A stretch of 64,000 bases of DNA from Capitulum mitella (Eukaryota; Arthropoda; Thecostraca; Pollicipedomorpha; Pollicipedidae). Of the stretch, positions 1 through 11,757 are shown one piece after another. The notes beneath the pieces were generated by a model. It worked only from the letters and a program-made list of their open reading frames with translations. It was not told the DNA's origin and made no database searches. Within the stretch, counting starts at the first letter, position 1. Each line of letters begins with the position of its first letter. Location of the stretch: positions 20,617,822-20,681,821 of the forward strand of contig CP099842.1 of the NCBI GenBank assembly GCA_030062745.1, given 5' to 3'. A program made the position numbers and the translations under genes.

Positions 1-656
1 CGGGCTTCCACGTCTGGCGGCAGACAGCGGCCACGTCAGCCCAGTTTCAGTCGGCTGGTCAGTGGAGTTTAGCGGCGGGGTTATGACCAGTAACACGTCC
101 AGGGAAATTGATTCCGGTAGAGACAAGAAAATACCACTTATCTGAAATCCACCTAAGGGGAGACGCAATGCCTTCCCGCGTAAGCGTATTTACATGCTCT
201 TCCGAGGACGAGACATCTCATTACATGAAACCACTTTACTCGTCGTTTCCTCTACCACGTTGACAGAAAGTTTATCTTCTTATTGCGGGTCCTGACGCAA
301 AAAAACAGGCCAGTGTTCTTTTATGAAGTAGCAATGAAACTGTGTTGAGCGTATATAAATGAAATGCCAACAGGAGATTAAACTGCGCGCTTGTATCTTT
401 CCATCACAAAACATGCTGCCGGGAGCGTACCTCGGGGAGACAGTACGTGGGAAAACAAAAATTATTTCAAAGGTATCAAACATTTTGCAGTTTAACTGTC
501 GTTTCACGGACGCGTCCTGAGGTTAGAAGTTAAGACTCAGTGTCATGCGTTTTCCTAAACATGGCTTTCTGAAAGACACAAAGATATCAACAAATCAACA
601 AGACACGAAGTTAATTCCTATCGCGGCCAACACCAAATGTTGAGTTCAATGCTTAC
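1..656 (-). other. STRIP last visible intron, left window edge
   Basis: Lies after the donor of the last visible STRIP exon. No ORF resembling the missing STRIP C-terminus, no RNA gene and no clear repeat was seen. Confidence 0.6.
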
Positions 657-861
657 CGTTGCCAAAGGCCCAGTCGTCGTTGATGCGATGGCGCACTTTC
701 TGGTATATGGCCGATATGGTTTTCATGTTGGACTTCCTCCACTGGCGGCCCAGATACTTGGTCTGCATCTTCAGCAGCTTGAGGGTGTACACCTGCATCA
801 TGGCCTGCTTCACCTTCAGCGCCCGCTTCAGAATCGGCGCCGACTTGAACACGACCAGCAT
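657..861 (-). CDS. Strip: STRIP coding exon 13, last in window
   Basis: MLVVFKSAPILKRALKVKQA then YLGRQWRKSNMKTISAIYQK and VRHRINDDWAFGN. Ends phase 1 at GTAAGC. No continuation of the C-terminus is found between 1 and 656, which reads as intron. Confidence 0.94.
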
Positions 862-2953
862 CTGAAAGGGAATGTTATGTTATGTTAGTCATGTTAGTCA
901 ATAACTGTGCACGTGGATTGTGGAATAAGTAAAATGAAATCCAAATCCGGATGCCTTTTCACTAGGTCCGGCAATTTCTACAGGACAGACACATCGTGCC
1001 TCGGACTGACTTCTTTCTCGTCCCAGCCATGACAAAGAACTTGCGAGAAAGCGGCCGGGTCAGGCAGCGTTATGCCAGTCTGAAGTAACAGCCTGTCCAG
1101 GCGGGACCGGAGGTGCGCCAGGACTGGAGCGAACGCCCGTCAGCCGCCCAAAAGATCGTACTGTGGTTCCAGCACGTGGCCTAAGCTGCTCGCATATGGC
1201 CTCTTTGCACGACGCCATGACTGAGGGAGAACACACGGCACTGACCAAGCGCTCTCCTTCCGTCCCCCAATGCGGCAGTGGATCTGCGCATCGAGTTTCG
1301 TGCGACGAAGCGCAGCCCGGCGGCGAGTATTCTGACGCTTGTTGGGCGCCCCGCCGCGGACGGGGGGGGGGGGGCGCAGAAACGCGTCAGTAGGCGGCTG
1401 TGAGCGCGCCGCGACAGCGTTGAGTACTGGCTGGTCTGCAGGCCTTCGTATTTGCATGCCTTCTTCGCTAGCGTTTGAGACAATCTGGTAAGAGCGCCTC
1501 GATTCTGTCGCCCTACCATGCAATTTTGCTCGTGAACGAGAATCGGAGAGTGAAGTTCGAGCCACAGTTTTCAGCTTACATTGCGATAAAGCTCGCAGCC
1601 TTATGTTGGGACTGACATTAAAATTTTACCAAGCTGAATTTGCGAGTCACGCATCGTTTTGAAACGCACGGGCGAGGACGCGGGCCGCGGGGGGAAGGGG
1701 AGTGGGGAAAAGGGGCAGCTTCCCCCAACTTTTTTTAAATCCAATCGCCCCTATGGGCGACGATAGCAAAGAACTGACCCAAAATGCTTCCTGACCTCCC
1801 CCAACTGTGGGAAAGTTTCCGTACCCCTGCATGTAGGTTACTCCTCCCTTTCATCACTGATTTTATCACATTTCAGCTCGTCTGTGGCATCCGAATTTAA
1901 TATGCGTACGTTTAGTTTCATCTTATTACACCAATGGCAAGAACCCACAGCACACAAGCTCAAGTCTGCAACCATAAAACGAAACCAAACTATGGAGACA
2001 ATTATGACAAGAGTATTTCGCTGCCCTAATAATTCGTTATCGCCATTCCTCGTCAGGCCGAATGCCGAGCGAAAAAACTCATAAGCAACAGAAATTCCTC
2101 TCAAGTTCAGAGCCAAGGTCAACGCTTTCCGAGGTGGTAACCTAGGATTCACGCGAACTCTGTACGAAGGACAAACACCTCAAAAGGTCCGACGTATCCC
2201 TAAACCCATAACCGGTGGTAGCCCAATGCTGTCCAATATGCAGCGACCCCATTGAAACGTGCTGAGGCCTACAGACGAGTCTCAACACACTCTCTCGTAT
2301 AAACAGGGTGTAACGTGAGAGACGGCACATCCGCCGACAGCGGCGCAAACGCGCCTTTAGACGCAACCTGACACGCCACACTGGCCCGTCACACCTTACG
2401 GGCCACAACTCACCGGGGGGAGGGGGGTCATACCAAGGACTCTCACTCTACTCCACTATTTCGCGTGGAGTAACCCATTAACCCGCATGGCCACATTTGG
2501 GTCTGCCCAGGTCAGCTGCCGCTCTGTGTGTCAACGCCCAACATGCCACCCACTGCTGACAACGGTACCTTCCCATCCCGCCCCACCGTCACGTGTTTTC
2601 TGGGAGGGGAAGTGTGGCATACGTCCGACGCCATATGTTACGGAATGGGATAGCGTGATATCACGCGTTCTTTGCGTGGCTGAGCGACCGTACCTTTCGT
2701 TTCTAGTAACCTGTCATATCCGCACATCCCAAATGGCGGGTGAGGCATGTGTGAACTGAAATCCAACTTGGGGCACTTAAATGCGACCCTCTGAGTACGA
2801 TTTCCATCTTTGCTACCAATGGTCTGAAGCGCCATGGCCAGTAGTGTAGTCAGCATGCCCCCTCCTTTTAATGGTATCATGAAAAGACGATCCGTTCCGC
2901 GACGGCTTCGTTCAAACCTTAAACGCGAAAAAGCCTCGCCCCCGGGTGGGCTC

Positions 2954-2998
<45 letters not shown>

Positions 2999-5900
2999 TG
3001 CCACGGAGGCAGGACGCCCAACGAGCCCTAGATGTTGTTCGGAACCCTAGCGTCCTGGTGTAAAGCTCCGCTACGAATAAATGGATTATTACTCCGTAAC
3101 TAATGGACAATGGTTTCGCACTACTGATAACATCTCAACCCAGGCACGAAGCCAGGATTTTCCTGGGGGGGGGGGGCAATGCTAAATTTTGTCATATGCC
3201 ACTGGCATATCATGAAATTTACAAGAAAAAACATATTTTACGTAATTTACCTAATACTTATCGCACGGAAAACATATACCGTTTGCTTTTGAAAAACACA
3301 TGAGCATTATTACGTATTCCTGCGAAATCGCCATATATATATACTGTAGACCGCTTGGCTCAGGGGGGGGGGCATGGCCCCCATGCCCCCCCTTGGCTAT
3401 GTCAATGTCTCAACCCATCACATAGTCCGGCCAGCCGCAATACTGGAACTGGACTGGAATGTCATCTGGTCATCTGGTCTGGAATGTCATCAAGGTCATC
3501 AAGCCAGAAAAACTCATCTCAAGACACACACAACTAGACTACACAAGAATGCAGTCTTGCAGAAGAATGACTACACCACGAATGTAGCCAGGGTTTCACC
3601 AAGGGTGGAGCCAGGACACCTAACACCCCGCAAAACGGAAAACTTCTTGGACTTCGGCCACTCTGTTTTTGGGTTTTGGTTGTGCAAAAAACCTGCATTT
3701 TCAGCCGTCAAAGGAACGGGCCATGTCCCCCTTACCCCCGCCCTCCGGCTATGCCTGTAGCCTACTTAGGCTTGGCATATCAAATGCCCAACAAACAACA
3801 ATCATAACAAATGGTCATCAGGATCAGACATTTCTGAATTGGTGCAACTACCGAAAGGGAAATGCATGCCGCGAAGACGTGGTAGCAGGGACAAGCAAAC
3901 AACACCCAATTATCCTCTAACTTCAGAAACAAATTCACACTGGCATGATAGCTAAAGATAAAGGAAAAACGGTTCAAATCCGTCATTACGCATAGCCTAT
4001 AGATGACTGTCTCGATATTTCAGGTTTGACTCATACAATAACTTATTCACATTACTCACAGGGCATCCAGGACAGGTCTTAAACTGTTTCACACCTACCT
4101 GAAAGACTAGGCTGCCTGCATACAGCAGGGACGAAAACAAGGAATAATCCCAACATGGCCTAAAGATCTGCCTTCTATATGGACCCCTGCCTCAACCAAG
4201 CCATCCTATCACCACAGCATGCACTGGACAGGTGATGATAAAGCACGAACAGTCAGCCCAGTAAGCCGAGACAAGCGGCCGTGGTCCTTACAGGGACGAG
4301 GAGGGCCGGTCGAGCCGTTCAGACCGCTGGCCGCCAGCCAGCCCTCCGCAGCCAACTGACCATGATGCGCGAGTGTTTCCACTTGCAGAGCTTGTTGAGC
4401 ATGCGCAGCAGGTTGATGCTGGCGAAGAGGTTGCGCCAGCAGAAGGGCTGGTCGCCGATCTCCAGACTTTCGCCGGTCAGCTCCGGCTGCTCGCCGATCA
4501 CGCACGACGGAAAGTCGATCACGGCGATACTGCGGCAACAGCGCGGACACCGGTCAGACAGGGCTCTGACACACAGAGCTCACAAACGGACACAGCTCAG
4601 ACACCGCAGGAATCAGACACGGGCAGGGCTCACACACAGACACAGCACATACACGGCAGGGCTCAGGCACGGGCTGGGGTCACACACGGACACAGCAGAG
4701 ACAGAGCAGGGCTCACACACAGACAAGACTCACGCATGGAAACACCCCAGACAAGACGGGGCTCAGGCACACACAGAGCTCGCACGCGGACACTGCGCGG
4801 ACAGGACAGGGCTCGCACACGGTCACAGCCCAGATACGACAGGGCTCAGACACAGACAGGGCTCACACACGGACAAAGCCCAGACACCAAGAGGCTTGGA
4901 CACAGACAGCGCTCACACACGGACATCGCCCAGTCACGGCAAGACTAAGACACGGACCGCTTGCACACGACTAACGTACCGAGGAGCCATGCATTACCGA
5001 ATTTGTCATGAGGACGATGAAAAACAGAAGCCGGCAAGGTGACAAACGGAGAACGTCGAACGATAAGGTGGGTCAAGCAGGAGGAGAGGAGCCCAGAACC
5101 AGACCACGGTCAACGGGCGTCGTCCTGACTCACGTGTTCTTGGATGTGATGTACGCCATGATGTCTTGGTTGAAGAACTTGAGCACTAGCGGGATGCAGT
5201 TGGCAAACACCAGGTGCTGGCTGACGAACTCGAACTGATAGACGTGGTTCAGCTTCAGGTGCTTCAGCAGCAGCAGCAGGATGGCCGACACCGCCTTCAC
5301 GATGATCTCCTTCTGTCGGTTCAGGTCGATGCCCAGACGCATGGACTTCACCACCGTCATCCTGTCGACGAGAACAAATTCTAATTCACATCGCAATACC
5401 GATAACACATCAAGCCAATGTTTGTCCAATAGGGAGTCCACGGTGTGAAAGACAGACGTACCACAACACCACTCACAGCGCTTGTTCAACAGGAAGCATT
5501 TCACGTTTCTAATGTGTCGACAAGACAGCGCTCGCCAATGAGGAAGTCTAATCATGATCGGAAAGTCAAAAGCAATGATGACCCCAGCGACTTTCAAATT
5601 GACTGTCGCATACTTCGACGCCCCTGCAAGTTATAATCCTGGCTGAACAAACACAACACTTTCAAGCATTGTACTTCCCACTAAAACGGTAAGCTAACGG
5701 CATGTACTGCTGTAATGGCACTGTTAAACAGCACTCCAGCTATTTAATTACTTGCCAAAATACAGCTTAGTTACGGTCGCCTTTTTGAAGTGGTTTCAGC
5801 ACATCCGTCGTAAGCCCCCACCCCAGCGTAAATTATCCAAAACCTACGGCATCTCTTCTGGCAGCGCGTCGGCCAGGATGTTGATGGAGTCTGTCTTGGT

Positions 5901-8900
5901 CTTGGAGGTCGGCGCAGCAGCTAGCAGCACCTTCAGCAGCGCGATCATGTACTGCGGCAAGTTCGGCAGCGTGCCCTGCAAACAACCGGTCACGCACGGA
6001 CTTCATCAAGAGTCGACATCAGGCCGACACCGAAGCTGATGTAATGCGAATTCGGCCACCGACAACGACTGCTTTCATGATAAGTAATCAGTTGCTATTC
6101 GTATATCTGCGTGGAGGCGTTCTTCTGGGACTCAGGCAGCTTGAAGCAGCAGCAACACTGCGGTGCGCGCCGTCCACCACGGACTGAAACAGCCGCTCAG
6201 TCCGGCTCCGTGCCGGAGCCGGCCGGCTGCCGGCGGGCCGGCACGTTCAGCCGGCGGTACGTACGGCGTACAGCAGCTCCACCGGTGTCTGCGGCACGTC
6301 TGTCTCGGGCCGGCTGAACGGGCTGCGGTCGATCTCCTCCTCCCGCTCGATCTGCACCTCCGACAACGACTTGTAGACGTGCTGCGGCCGCAGATCAGAC
6401 GGTCAGTCCAGGCGGTGGCGCCCGCGACACACGGAGGGGTGACAAGCGGGGAACCTCGAAATACGCTCATGACGAGGGACAGGATTTCTTTTATGGGGCC
6501 AAGTAAATGACGACGGTACATCATTGAGCTTTTCCTAACAGTTTCAACAGAAGGCGTGATCATTCAGGACGTGTAAATGTTGCATGACACTTCAGAGGCT
6601 AAAAGCAATGAAACACGACAACCGACAAAAACTCCCCGAAGCTTAGTCAGGGCAGCTAACCCATCCCAGCTGCAGTCTGAGAACAGACTGCGTCACATAC
6701 CCGTTCGAGGACTTTGGCGCCCTCCTTAATGGGCGACGGCAGGCCGGCGGTGGAAGTCAGGTCGTTGTCCAGGTCGTAGCCGACAAACTTGCGCCGGGAG
6801 GAGTCCAGGAACGACACCACGTCCTTGGTGCGCACCTTGGGCGTCCACGGCAGTCCTGCACGACGCAACACAAACGACACGCGTCAAAGCCCCATCGCAC
6901 CCACAGGCCAGCGGCGGCGATTTGGCCATCTGGAGCGGGCCGCGCGTGGCCACAAGTCGGAAAATTAAACGTCACGTCTGCATCAAACGCCACCCCGCTG
7001 TGGCCCCGTGGTTGAGAAGTCAGACAACAAAACCCAGTGCCTGAAAGACACTGGATGCGAGCTCCAAAACAGGGAATGATCAAACATTTAGCGTTTTTGG
7101 TATTTTGCCCGACCGAAAGCGTCAGTCAACCACCAGGCGGTTGTATCTTGGAGCTGCACGGCACGATAAAAATCCTCCAGCGACATCTGATTCGACGCAT
7201 GACGAAAGTTACTCCATATTCAGAAACGCTTGGGTGGCGGGGAAGAGTCGAGCGACAAGCTCGGCTTACCACGAACCCTGATCCCAAAGCTACCCATTTC
7301 AACGCATTTGGGACAAATTTGTTCAAAGGGCTAATTAACGGCATCAGATGACTGATTAAACCAGAGGAGACGGGCGTGCATGCTCTTTCGTCTGTCTGGC
7401 GGTTGGTCGGCAGCGTGAGTCAGCCAGCCGCGGTCCGGCCCGGCCCGGGCTGGGACGGCGCACCTTTGCTGGGCGGCTGGAGCGGCGTCTCGGGCCGAGG
7501 CGAGTCGGGCCGCTGCGAGTCGCCGTCCGTCTCGGCCTTGACCGCGCCGTCGCTCGAGTCCAGTTCCGACTCGGCGTCCTCGTCCAGCGACGACTGCTTC
7601 ATCAGGCCCTGCAGCCGCACAAACATCACGTCAACTCCTTTTAACGGACAGTCGGATCACGACCGTGCCGTCAGTCGCTGTAGGCCCCAAGCTATCTTAA
7701 AAGAGCAGACGAAGTGTCAGTCTCATCACGACCATTATATCAGACTCTGAATGTAGACCGTCATACTATCTCCAACCCTGACAAAGTGTTTTATTACCCT
7801 ATGCAAACATATCGAAAGTCGCAACCTCGCCAACATAAGAAAATCGGCAACAATCGTCCGATAGTTCATGGCTGCAGGCAGATATGCAGAGACCATTCTG
7901 CTTAGCTGTTGCAAGGATCACGAGGTACCATCAACAGACAAATCACAGCAGCTTTGCAAGTGTACCCTGTTCCACTCAGCCATGGTGTCGCGACGGCTAC
8001 ACACAACGAACGAGACGGCACCTGACACCTACAAAAGTTGACACGCGCTGAATAAGTTCAGTTGAGGAGCATATTGTGCAAACAATGCATCCAAACAACT
8101 CAACACCCAGTCTCACTGGCGCTGACTACAGCTCAGCAGAGCGGGCCCCGGCGGCCCACCGGGCTACGTCCCAGCGCTCCCCAGCCCACTGACCCGTCTC
8201 ATGAGTCGCAGCGACTGGGCGCGGTGCTGCGAGTCGACCATCTCGACGGCGCTGAGCGGCGGGCTGCTGCAGCGCATGGTGCGCGTCCGCTCGGCCGTGT
8301 CCTCCGGCACGGGCGGCAGGGCGGCGGCGGCGCGCCGCTGCGCGCGCAGCCGGCGCAGCTCCGCCGAGCCGCCCAGCGTCACCAGCAGCACCTTCCAGAC
8401 CAGCAGCAGCACCTTCTTCATGGGGAAGTGGGGCGCGGCGCCGCTGCAGAAGCGCGCCACCATGCCCAGCAGGGTGACGGCCACCAGTTCGCCGTTGTCC
8501 TGCGGGTACACTGCGGCCGCCGGCCGGTCAGCGGACGGACGGGGCGCGGCGCCGGCCGCCGAGCGGGCTGGAGGGTCACGGCACGGACCGGGCACGTGGG
8601 GAACAGCACCTCGCCACGTCAAAACGACGGACGTCTGTCGCAGGCCCAGGACTGCAACTTCAGCAGACACCACGCGTTTACAGAAGTTTACCGAAAGTTT
8701 GTTCCAAAGGCTCTTTAGCACACGGTACATGGTTCCAGACTCTTCAGTCTTTCCTCTTTCATCTCGTTCTCCAGAAACATTCCTCAACCCCGCAGCGGAG
8801 CTGAAATACATTCTCTGGGTATTTTTTCGCAAATCAACAAACCTAAAAAAGACTGCATTACCTCAAGCACGAACGCAAGTAAATCACAATGACCGAACAG

Positions 8901-11757
8901 CAGACCAAGCACGCCATCCGCTGACCACTCACTCAGGTCGGCTTTGAAGTTCTCCCTCAGCTGCCTGACGTCATCTGGGTCGCACTCGTCGTCGACCCGC
9001 ATCACCTCCACCATGATGTACAGCAGGCTGAGCACCACGCGCAGGTCGGTCGAGTCGGCCAGCGAGACGGCCAGCTTGCGCAGCGCCGCGCTGGCCGTGG
9101 TGCCGTTCCTGCACAACATAAGGGGCGCGGTGGAACGTTATGTTGCGCTCTGTAGGCTCGTGGCGCCTCGGCACAAACAAAAAACCAATGGCCGGGAGGA
9201 GACTGTTCGGTAGTTACGGTAGTAACATCAGCATGACCTGTTTCGGACGGGATTTTCACCTGTCGACCATCTCATTCACTTTCACGCTGCAACCATCGAC
9301 GCTAAGACTTTCATGGAACTCAGACAGCACAAGACAAATGAACAGAGACCACTTTGGTAGTCTCGCGCGGACAACAGAGGCCAACAACAAACACGACCAG
9401 ATGATCAGACAAGCCATTTCCGCCAGTGCCAAATATTCCCCGAACACTCGCATTTTTTTAGCGGAGACGTCCCTAGTGCAGTGACAGGGCCACTCACTCG
9501 ATCTCGAGATAGAGCAGCTCCAGGAACGCCGAGAACACGCCGCACTTGTACAGCAGCATGACGTTAGTGCGCGCCCAGCTGGCCTGCTCCTCGTCCGACT
9601 GCACCTCGGCCCAGCAGCCCTGGGCCACGTACAGCAGGGCCCGCATCGCTGCAGCACAGAGACGGGCCAAGTGACCGCGGCCCGCCACACGGCCCGCAGG
9701 CCGCGCACCGGCCGCACGGCGACCACAAAGGACTCCAAACAGAGGCCGATAACTCTCCGCCTCAACCGCGACCAAAAACAACTACCGGTGATCAGAATCA
9801 ATCGTACCATTGGCAAATTAAAACAAGTAACACAGCACAAAGACACTACACGATTTACACAAAACGCGCTGAACAACCGTTCAGGCTTCGAAACAGAAAC
9901 CTGACACATTTCACACCACTCGTTGGTCTCCCGCGAACAATGACCTTTCATGCGGGCGTCCCTCTTGGAGAGTTCCAGTCGGTCCATTAGTTTGAGCACC
10001 ACCGCCCTGCGCCGCTCGTCGCGCATGCTCTGCCAGCACCTCCCGAAACCGTGCTCGCTCATCAGCTCGTCAAAACACTGAAACGGGGAGCAACAAGTTT
10101 GTTACGGCCCGTGTTTGGGTCCAGGTGCGGCCCATTCCCATTGCAGCTACTGCTCCATGTATCATAATGATAGCCTCTGAATGGTGTCTGAAGAGAAAGA
10201 ATTTACAGCTAACCCTGCCACAGGACAATTCAGAGATTTTGCAAAAAAAAATACTTGCTTGTATGATTTAATCATTTACTGGTCAAGTCCAATTTGCATT
10301 GTGGATATGAACTGCATTTGGAACCAATGGCATGGGTTATATGAAATCTAGCTGAAGGGAATACACCAAAAAGAAGTAGCTCACAGCAGGCAAAAGGACT
10401 TTTTATTAAAATATTTTGGCTAAACTGATTGCATCTGCAGAGTGTAATACCATGTCAGTACTCCAAAGTAAAAACACTTACTTTCAGGTTGGTCTGGAAC
10501 TCAGGTACTTCTGTATAGCTGTAAAGCTCAGCTATTTCATTCATGTGAGATTCTGTGTCCTCATACTGGAACTCGAGTTCTGGAAACTCGTCACCACACT
10601 GAAGGGGAAAGGGATAAAACCATCAACCATCAACCACATAGAACAGAATGTACACAGTTCTACCACTTTTCAAGCAGTCAGGAGGGTGATTCAACTCACA
10701 TGGAATTTAAAGTGACAAACCAAGACATTAGCGCCATTAAGCTGCAAATTCCTGACTTCATACATCATCATGCTGAAAATTCATTTTAAATTTCATTCTA
10801 TTACATGATGAACAGGGATGTCTGAGCATGATGTGTAAACATATCATACCAGTTTGCAGTATTCCCCAACAAATACAGATCAGACTGGCCCAAAGCTATT
10901 CAGTGAGGCCCAATAGATAATTTGTTAATAAGAAGGGATGCACTCAGGAGCTGCACACCTGCAGAACAAATAACAACATTTGGCAATAACTTTTTTCCTG
11001 TTTTGAGACCCTGAAAGAGTCACTTACCCCAAATGCCCCAAACAAACTAAGCCTTCAAAATCAAGATGCATCAATCCTGGCAATAAACTAGAAATGCAAA
11101 TAACACCTAAATAAGGCAATACCATTCCTCTAATGCAAAAGAAACCGGCATTTGGATCCCTTAGACCCTTGTGTATTTCCTTTGCAGAATACACAAAGGG
11201 AACTACTGAGTTTCCTTCTGAAGACTTGTGCTCAGATTGCACACACTAGCTTACTCTTGGCTTGAGAAATATTTATGCCTTGAAACCTCTTGATGATGGG
11301 AAGGGGGCAACAGTCACCCCTGCATCCATTCCCAGAACAAAAAACACTACAGGTAGCAAAGCTTAACAAAAGAGTTGTTGTTTGCTAAGTTGAGTTTTAA
11401 TCTTGGAGCAACTGCAGATCATAATGAAAATCAGTGATGGTAGTGAATGACAAGTCTGTCCCTGCCATGCTCAGTAAATGTGCCTCAAGACTGGTGCCAT
11501 TACATGGAACAGCTTAGTGATGGTAAAGCAGCACAAAGAAATGTAAGTTAAAAGATCACATAGCAACTTGATCATTGCTATCCCAATAAGAGGATTACAA
11601 TGGCCATCAGTGACAAAAAAGTCATCAATATTCAATTTAAAGGAATGAAATGGTACACCACTTACCTCTGATTCTTCTTTATTTCTTAGCATAAGCTCAC
11701 GCAGCTTCTCAAACCCCCTTTTACCTCCATTTGTGTTGCCATTGGGATCCATTGTTC
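657..11757 (-). CDS. Strip: Striatin-interacting protein STRIP (FAM40 family), 13 coding exons in window, 3' end missing
   Basis: STRIP proteins are core subunits of the STRIPAK complex, which joins PP2A, striatin and GCK kinases and acts in Hippo signalling, endosome organisation and cytoskeleton control. Thirteen exons join with matching phases into about 709 codons. Recognisable stretches are LADSTDLRVVLSLLYIMVEV, HFPMKKVLLLVWKVLL, GLPWTPKVRTKDVVSFLDSS, LPQYMIALLKVLLAAAPTSK, LNHVYQFEFVSQHLVFANCI and YLGRQWRKSNMKTISAIYQK. They occur in the family order, N-terminal FAM40 domain first and C-terminal domain last. The final exon of about 100 residues, expected after NDDWAFGN, is not in the window, so the gene runs off the left edge. 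The first coding exons are CpG-poor and the later ones GC-rich. Identity is from family memory, without alignment. Confidence 0.95.
2937..3010 (-). tRNA. tRNA-Asn (anticodon GTT)
   Basis: The minus-strand 74-mer folds as a complete cloverleaf. The acceptor arm GCCTCCG pairs with CGGGGGC, with discriminator G. The D arm contains GGTTAGCGCG, the anticodon arm reads TTCGGCTGTTAACCGAA with GTT, and the T arm has GGTTCGAGCC (box B). No tRNA intron is present and CCA is not encoded. A T-run just downstream (AGGCTTTTTCG) suits RNA polymerase III termination. It lies in a STRIP intron on the host strand. Confidence 0.95.
3141..3407. mobile_element. hAT-type MITE, copy A
   Basis: A 267-bp non-coding element begins CAGGCACGAAGCCAGGATTT and ends GGCTATGTCAATG. 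Both ends are rich in G or C runs. It is flanked by a perfect 8-bp target-site duplication TCTCAACC (3133-3140 and 3408-3415), as made by hAT transposases. The interior is shared in reverse orientation with copies at 31919 and 43009. Confidence 0.85.
4361..4529 (-). CDS. Strip: STRIP coding exon 12
   Basis: Codes IAVIDFPSCVIGEQPELTGE then FCWRNLFASINLLRMLNKLC and KWKHSRIM. Ends phase 0 at GTCAGT. Its acceptor is embedded in the edge of a minisatellite. Confidence 0.93.
4552..4945. repeat. Minisatellite in STRIP intron 11
   Basis: An imperfect array of GGGCTCACACACGGACACAG-like units, mixed about 17 and 33 bp, roughly 390 bp. It abuts the acceptor of STRIP exon 12. The open frames through it are by-products of the repeat. 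Confidence 0.8.
5134..5361 (-). CDS. Strip: STRIP coding exon 11
   Basis: Codes MTVVKSMRLGIDLNRQKEII then LLLLLKHLKLNHVYQFEFVS, HLVFANCIPLVLKFFNQDIM and AYITSKNT. Ends phase 2 at GTGAGT. Confidence 0.94.
5848..5975 (-). CDS. Strip: STRIP coding exon 10
   Basis: GTLPNLPQYMIALLKVLLAA then APTSKTKTDSINILADALPE, one of the best conserved STRIP segments. Phase 0 in, phase 2 out at GTAGGT. Confidence 0.94.
6265..6381 (-). CDS. Strip: STRIP coding exon 9
   Basis: 39 codons, HVYKSLSEVQIEREEEIDRS then PFSRPETDVPQTPVELLYA, phase 0 both ends. It matches the conserved Q/K-Y..IAEVQxQxEEE and P.E.LY region. Confidence 0.9.
6701..6855 (-). CDS. Strip: STRIP coding exon 8
   Basis: The split Gly plus LPWTPKVRTKDVVSFLDSS and FVGYDLDNDLTSTAGLPSPI form the start of the C-terminal domain. 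Ends phase 0 at GTATGT. Confidence 0.92.
7464..7608 (-). CDS. Strip: STRIP coding exon 7 (acidic/serine linker)
   Basis: GLMKQSSLDEDAESELDSSD followed by a Ser/Pro-rich tail. This is the low-complexity linker between the two STRIP halves. Phase 0 in, phase 1 out at GTGCGC. Confidence 0.82.
8194..8510 (-). CDS. Strip: STRIP coding exon 6
   Basis: 105 codons after the split codon. Contains TLLGMVARFCSGAAPHFPMK, a hallmark STRIP block, then a GC-rich alanine/arginine segment and SAVEMVDSQHRAQSLRLMRR. Ends phase 0 at GTCAGT. Confidence 0.92.
8933..9108 (-). CDS. Strip: STRIP coding exon 5
   Basis: Codes NGTTASAALRKLAVSLADST then DLRVVLSLLYIMVEV and LRENFKADL. Ends phase 1 at GTGAGT. SLADSTDLRV is nearly invariant in STRIP proteins. 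Confidence 0.92.
9498..9648 (-). CDS. Strip: STRIP coding exon 4
   Basis: Codes AMRALLYVAQGCWAEVQSDE and ends LYLEIE across the phase-2 donor GTGAGT. It aligns by eye to the family segment AxLYVAQGxFxE. Confidence 0.9.
9945..10077 (-). CDS. Strip: STRIP coding exon 3
   Basis: Begins CFDELMSEHGFGRCW and runs to RDARMK, leaving phase 1 at GTCATT. It matches the family pattern LMxxHGFG...DGLE. Confidence 0.88.
10482..10598 (-). CDS. Strip: STRIP coding exon 2
   Basis: 39 codons, CGDEFPELEFQYEDTES...FQTNLK, phase 0 at both ends, acceptor TTCAG, donor GTAAGT. It matches the acidic FEFxYED segment of STRIP proteins. Confidence 0.88.
11666..11757 (-). CDS. Strip: STRIP coding exon 1
   Basis: The acceptor TTACAG precedes a short 5'UTR stretch and ATG at 11752 in the context GAACAATGG. 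The exon codes 29 residues (MDPNGNTNGG...NKEESE) and ends phase 0 at GTAAGT. The acceptor just upstream implies at least one untranslated 5' exon. Confidence 0.85.

Larger units (their letters stand above)
862..4360 (-). other. STRIP intron 12 (3.5 kb)
   Basis: A long intron carrying a poly(G) run near 1370, the tRNA-Asn gene at 2937-3010 and a hAT-type MITE at 3141-3407. Around 3580-3757 is a second, degenerate element with similar GTAGCCAGG / GGCTATGCCTG ends but no convincing duplication. Nothing coding is apparent. Confidence 0.6.

Noticed and set aside
4281-5042. 253-residue plus-strand ORF rich in His/Thr/Asp
   Set aside because: It translates the minisatellite beside STRIP exon 12, opposite to coding sequence, and resembles no protein.
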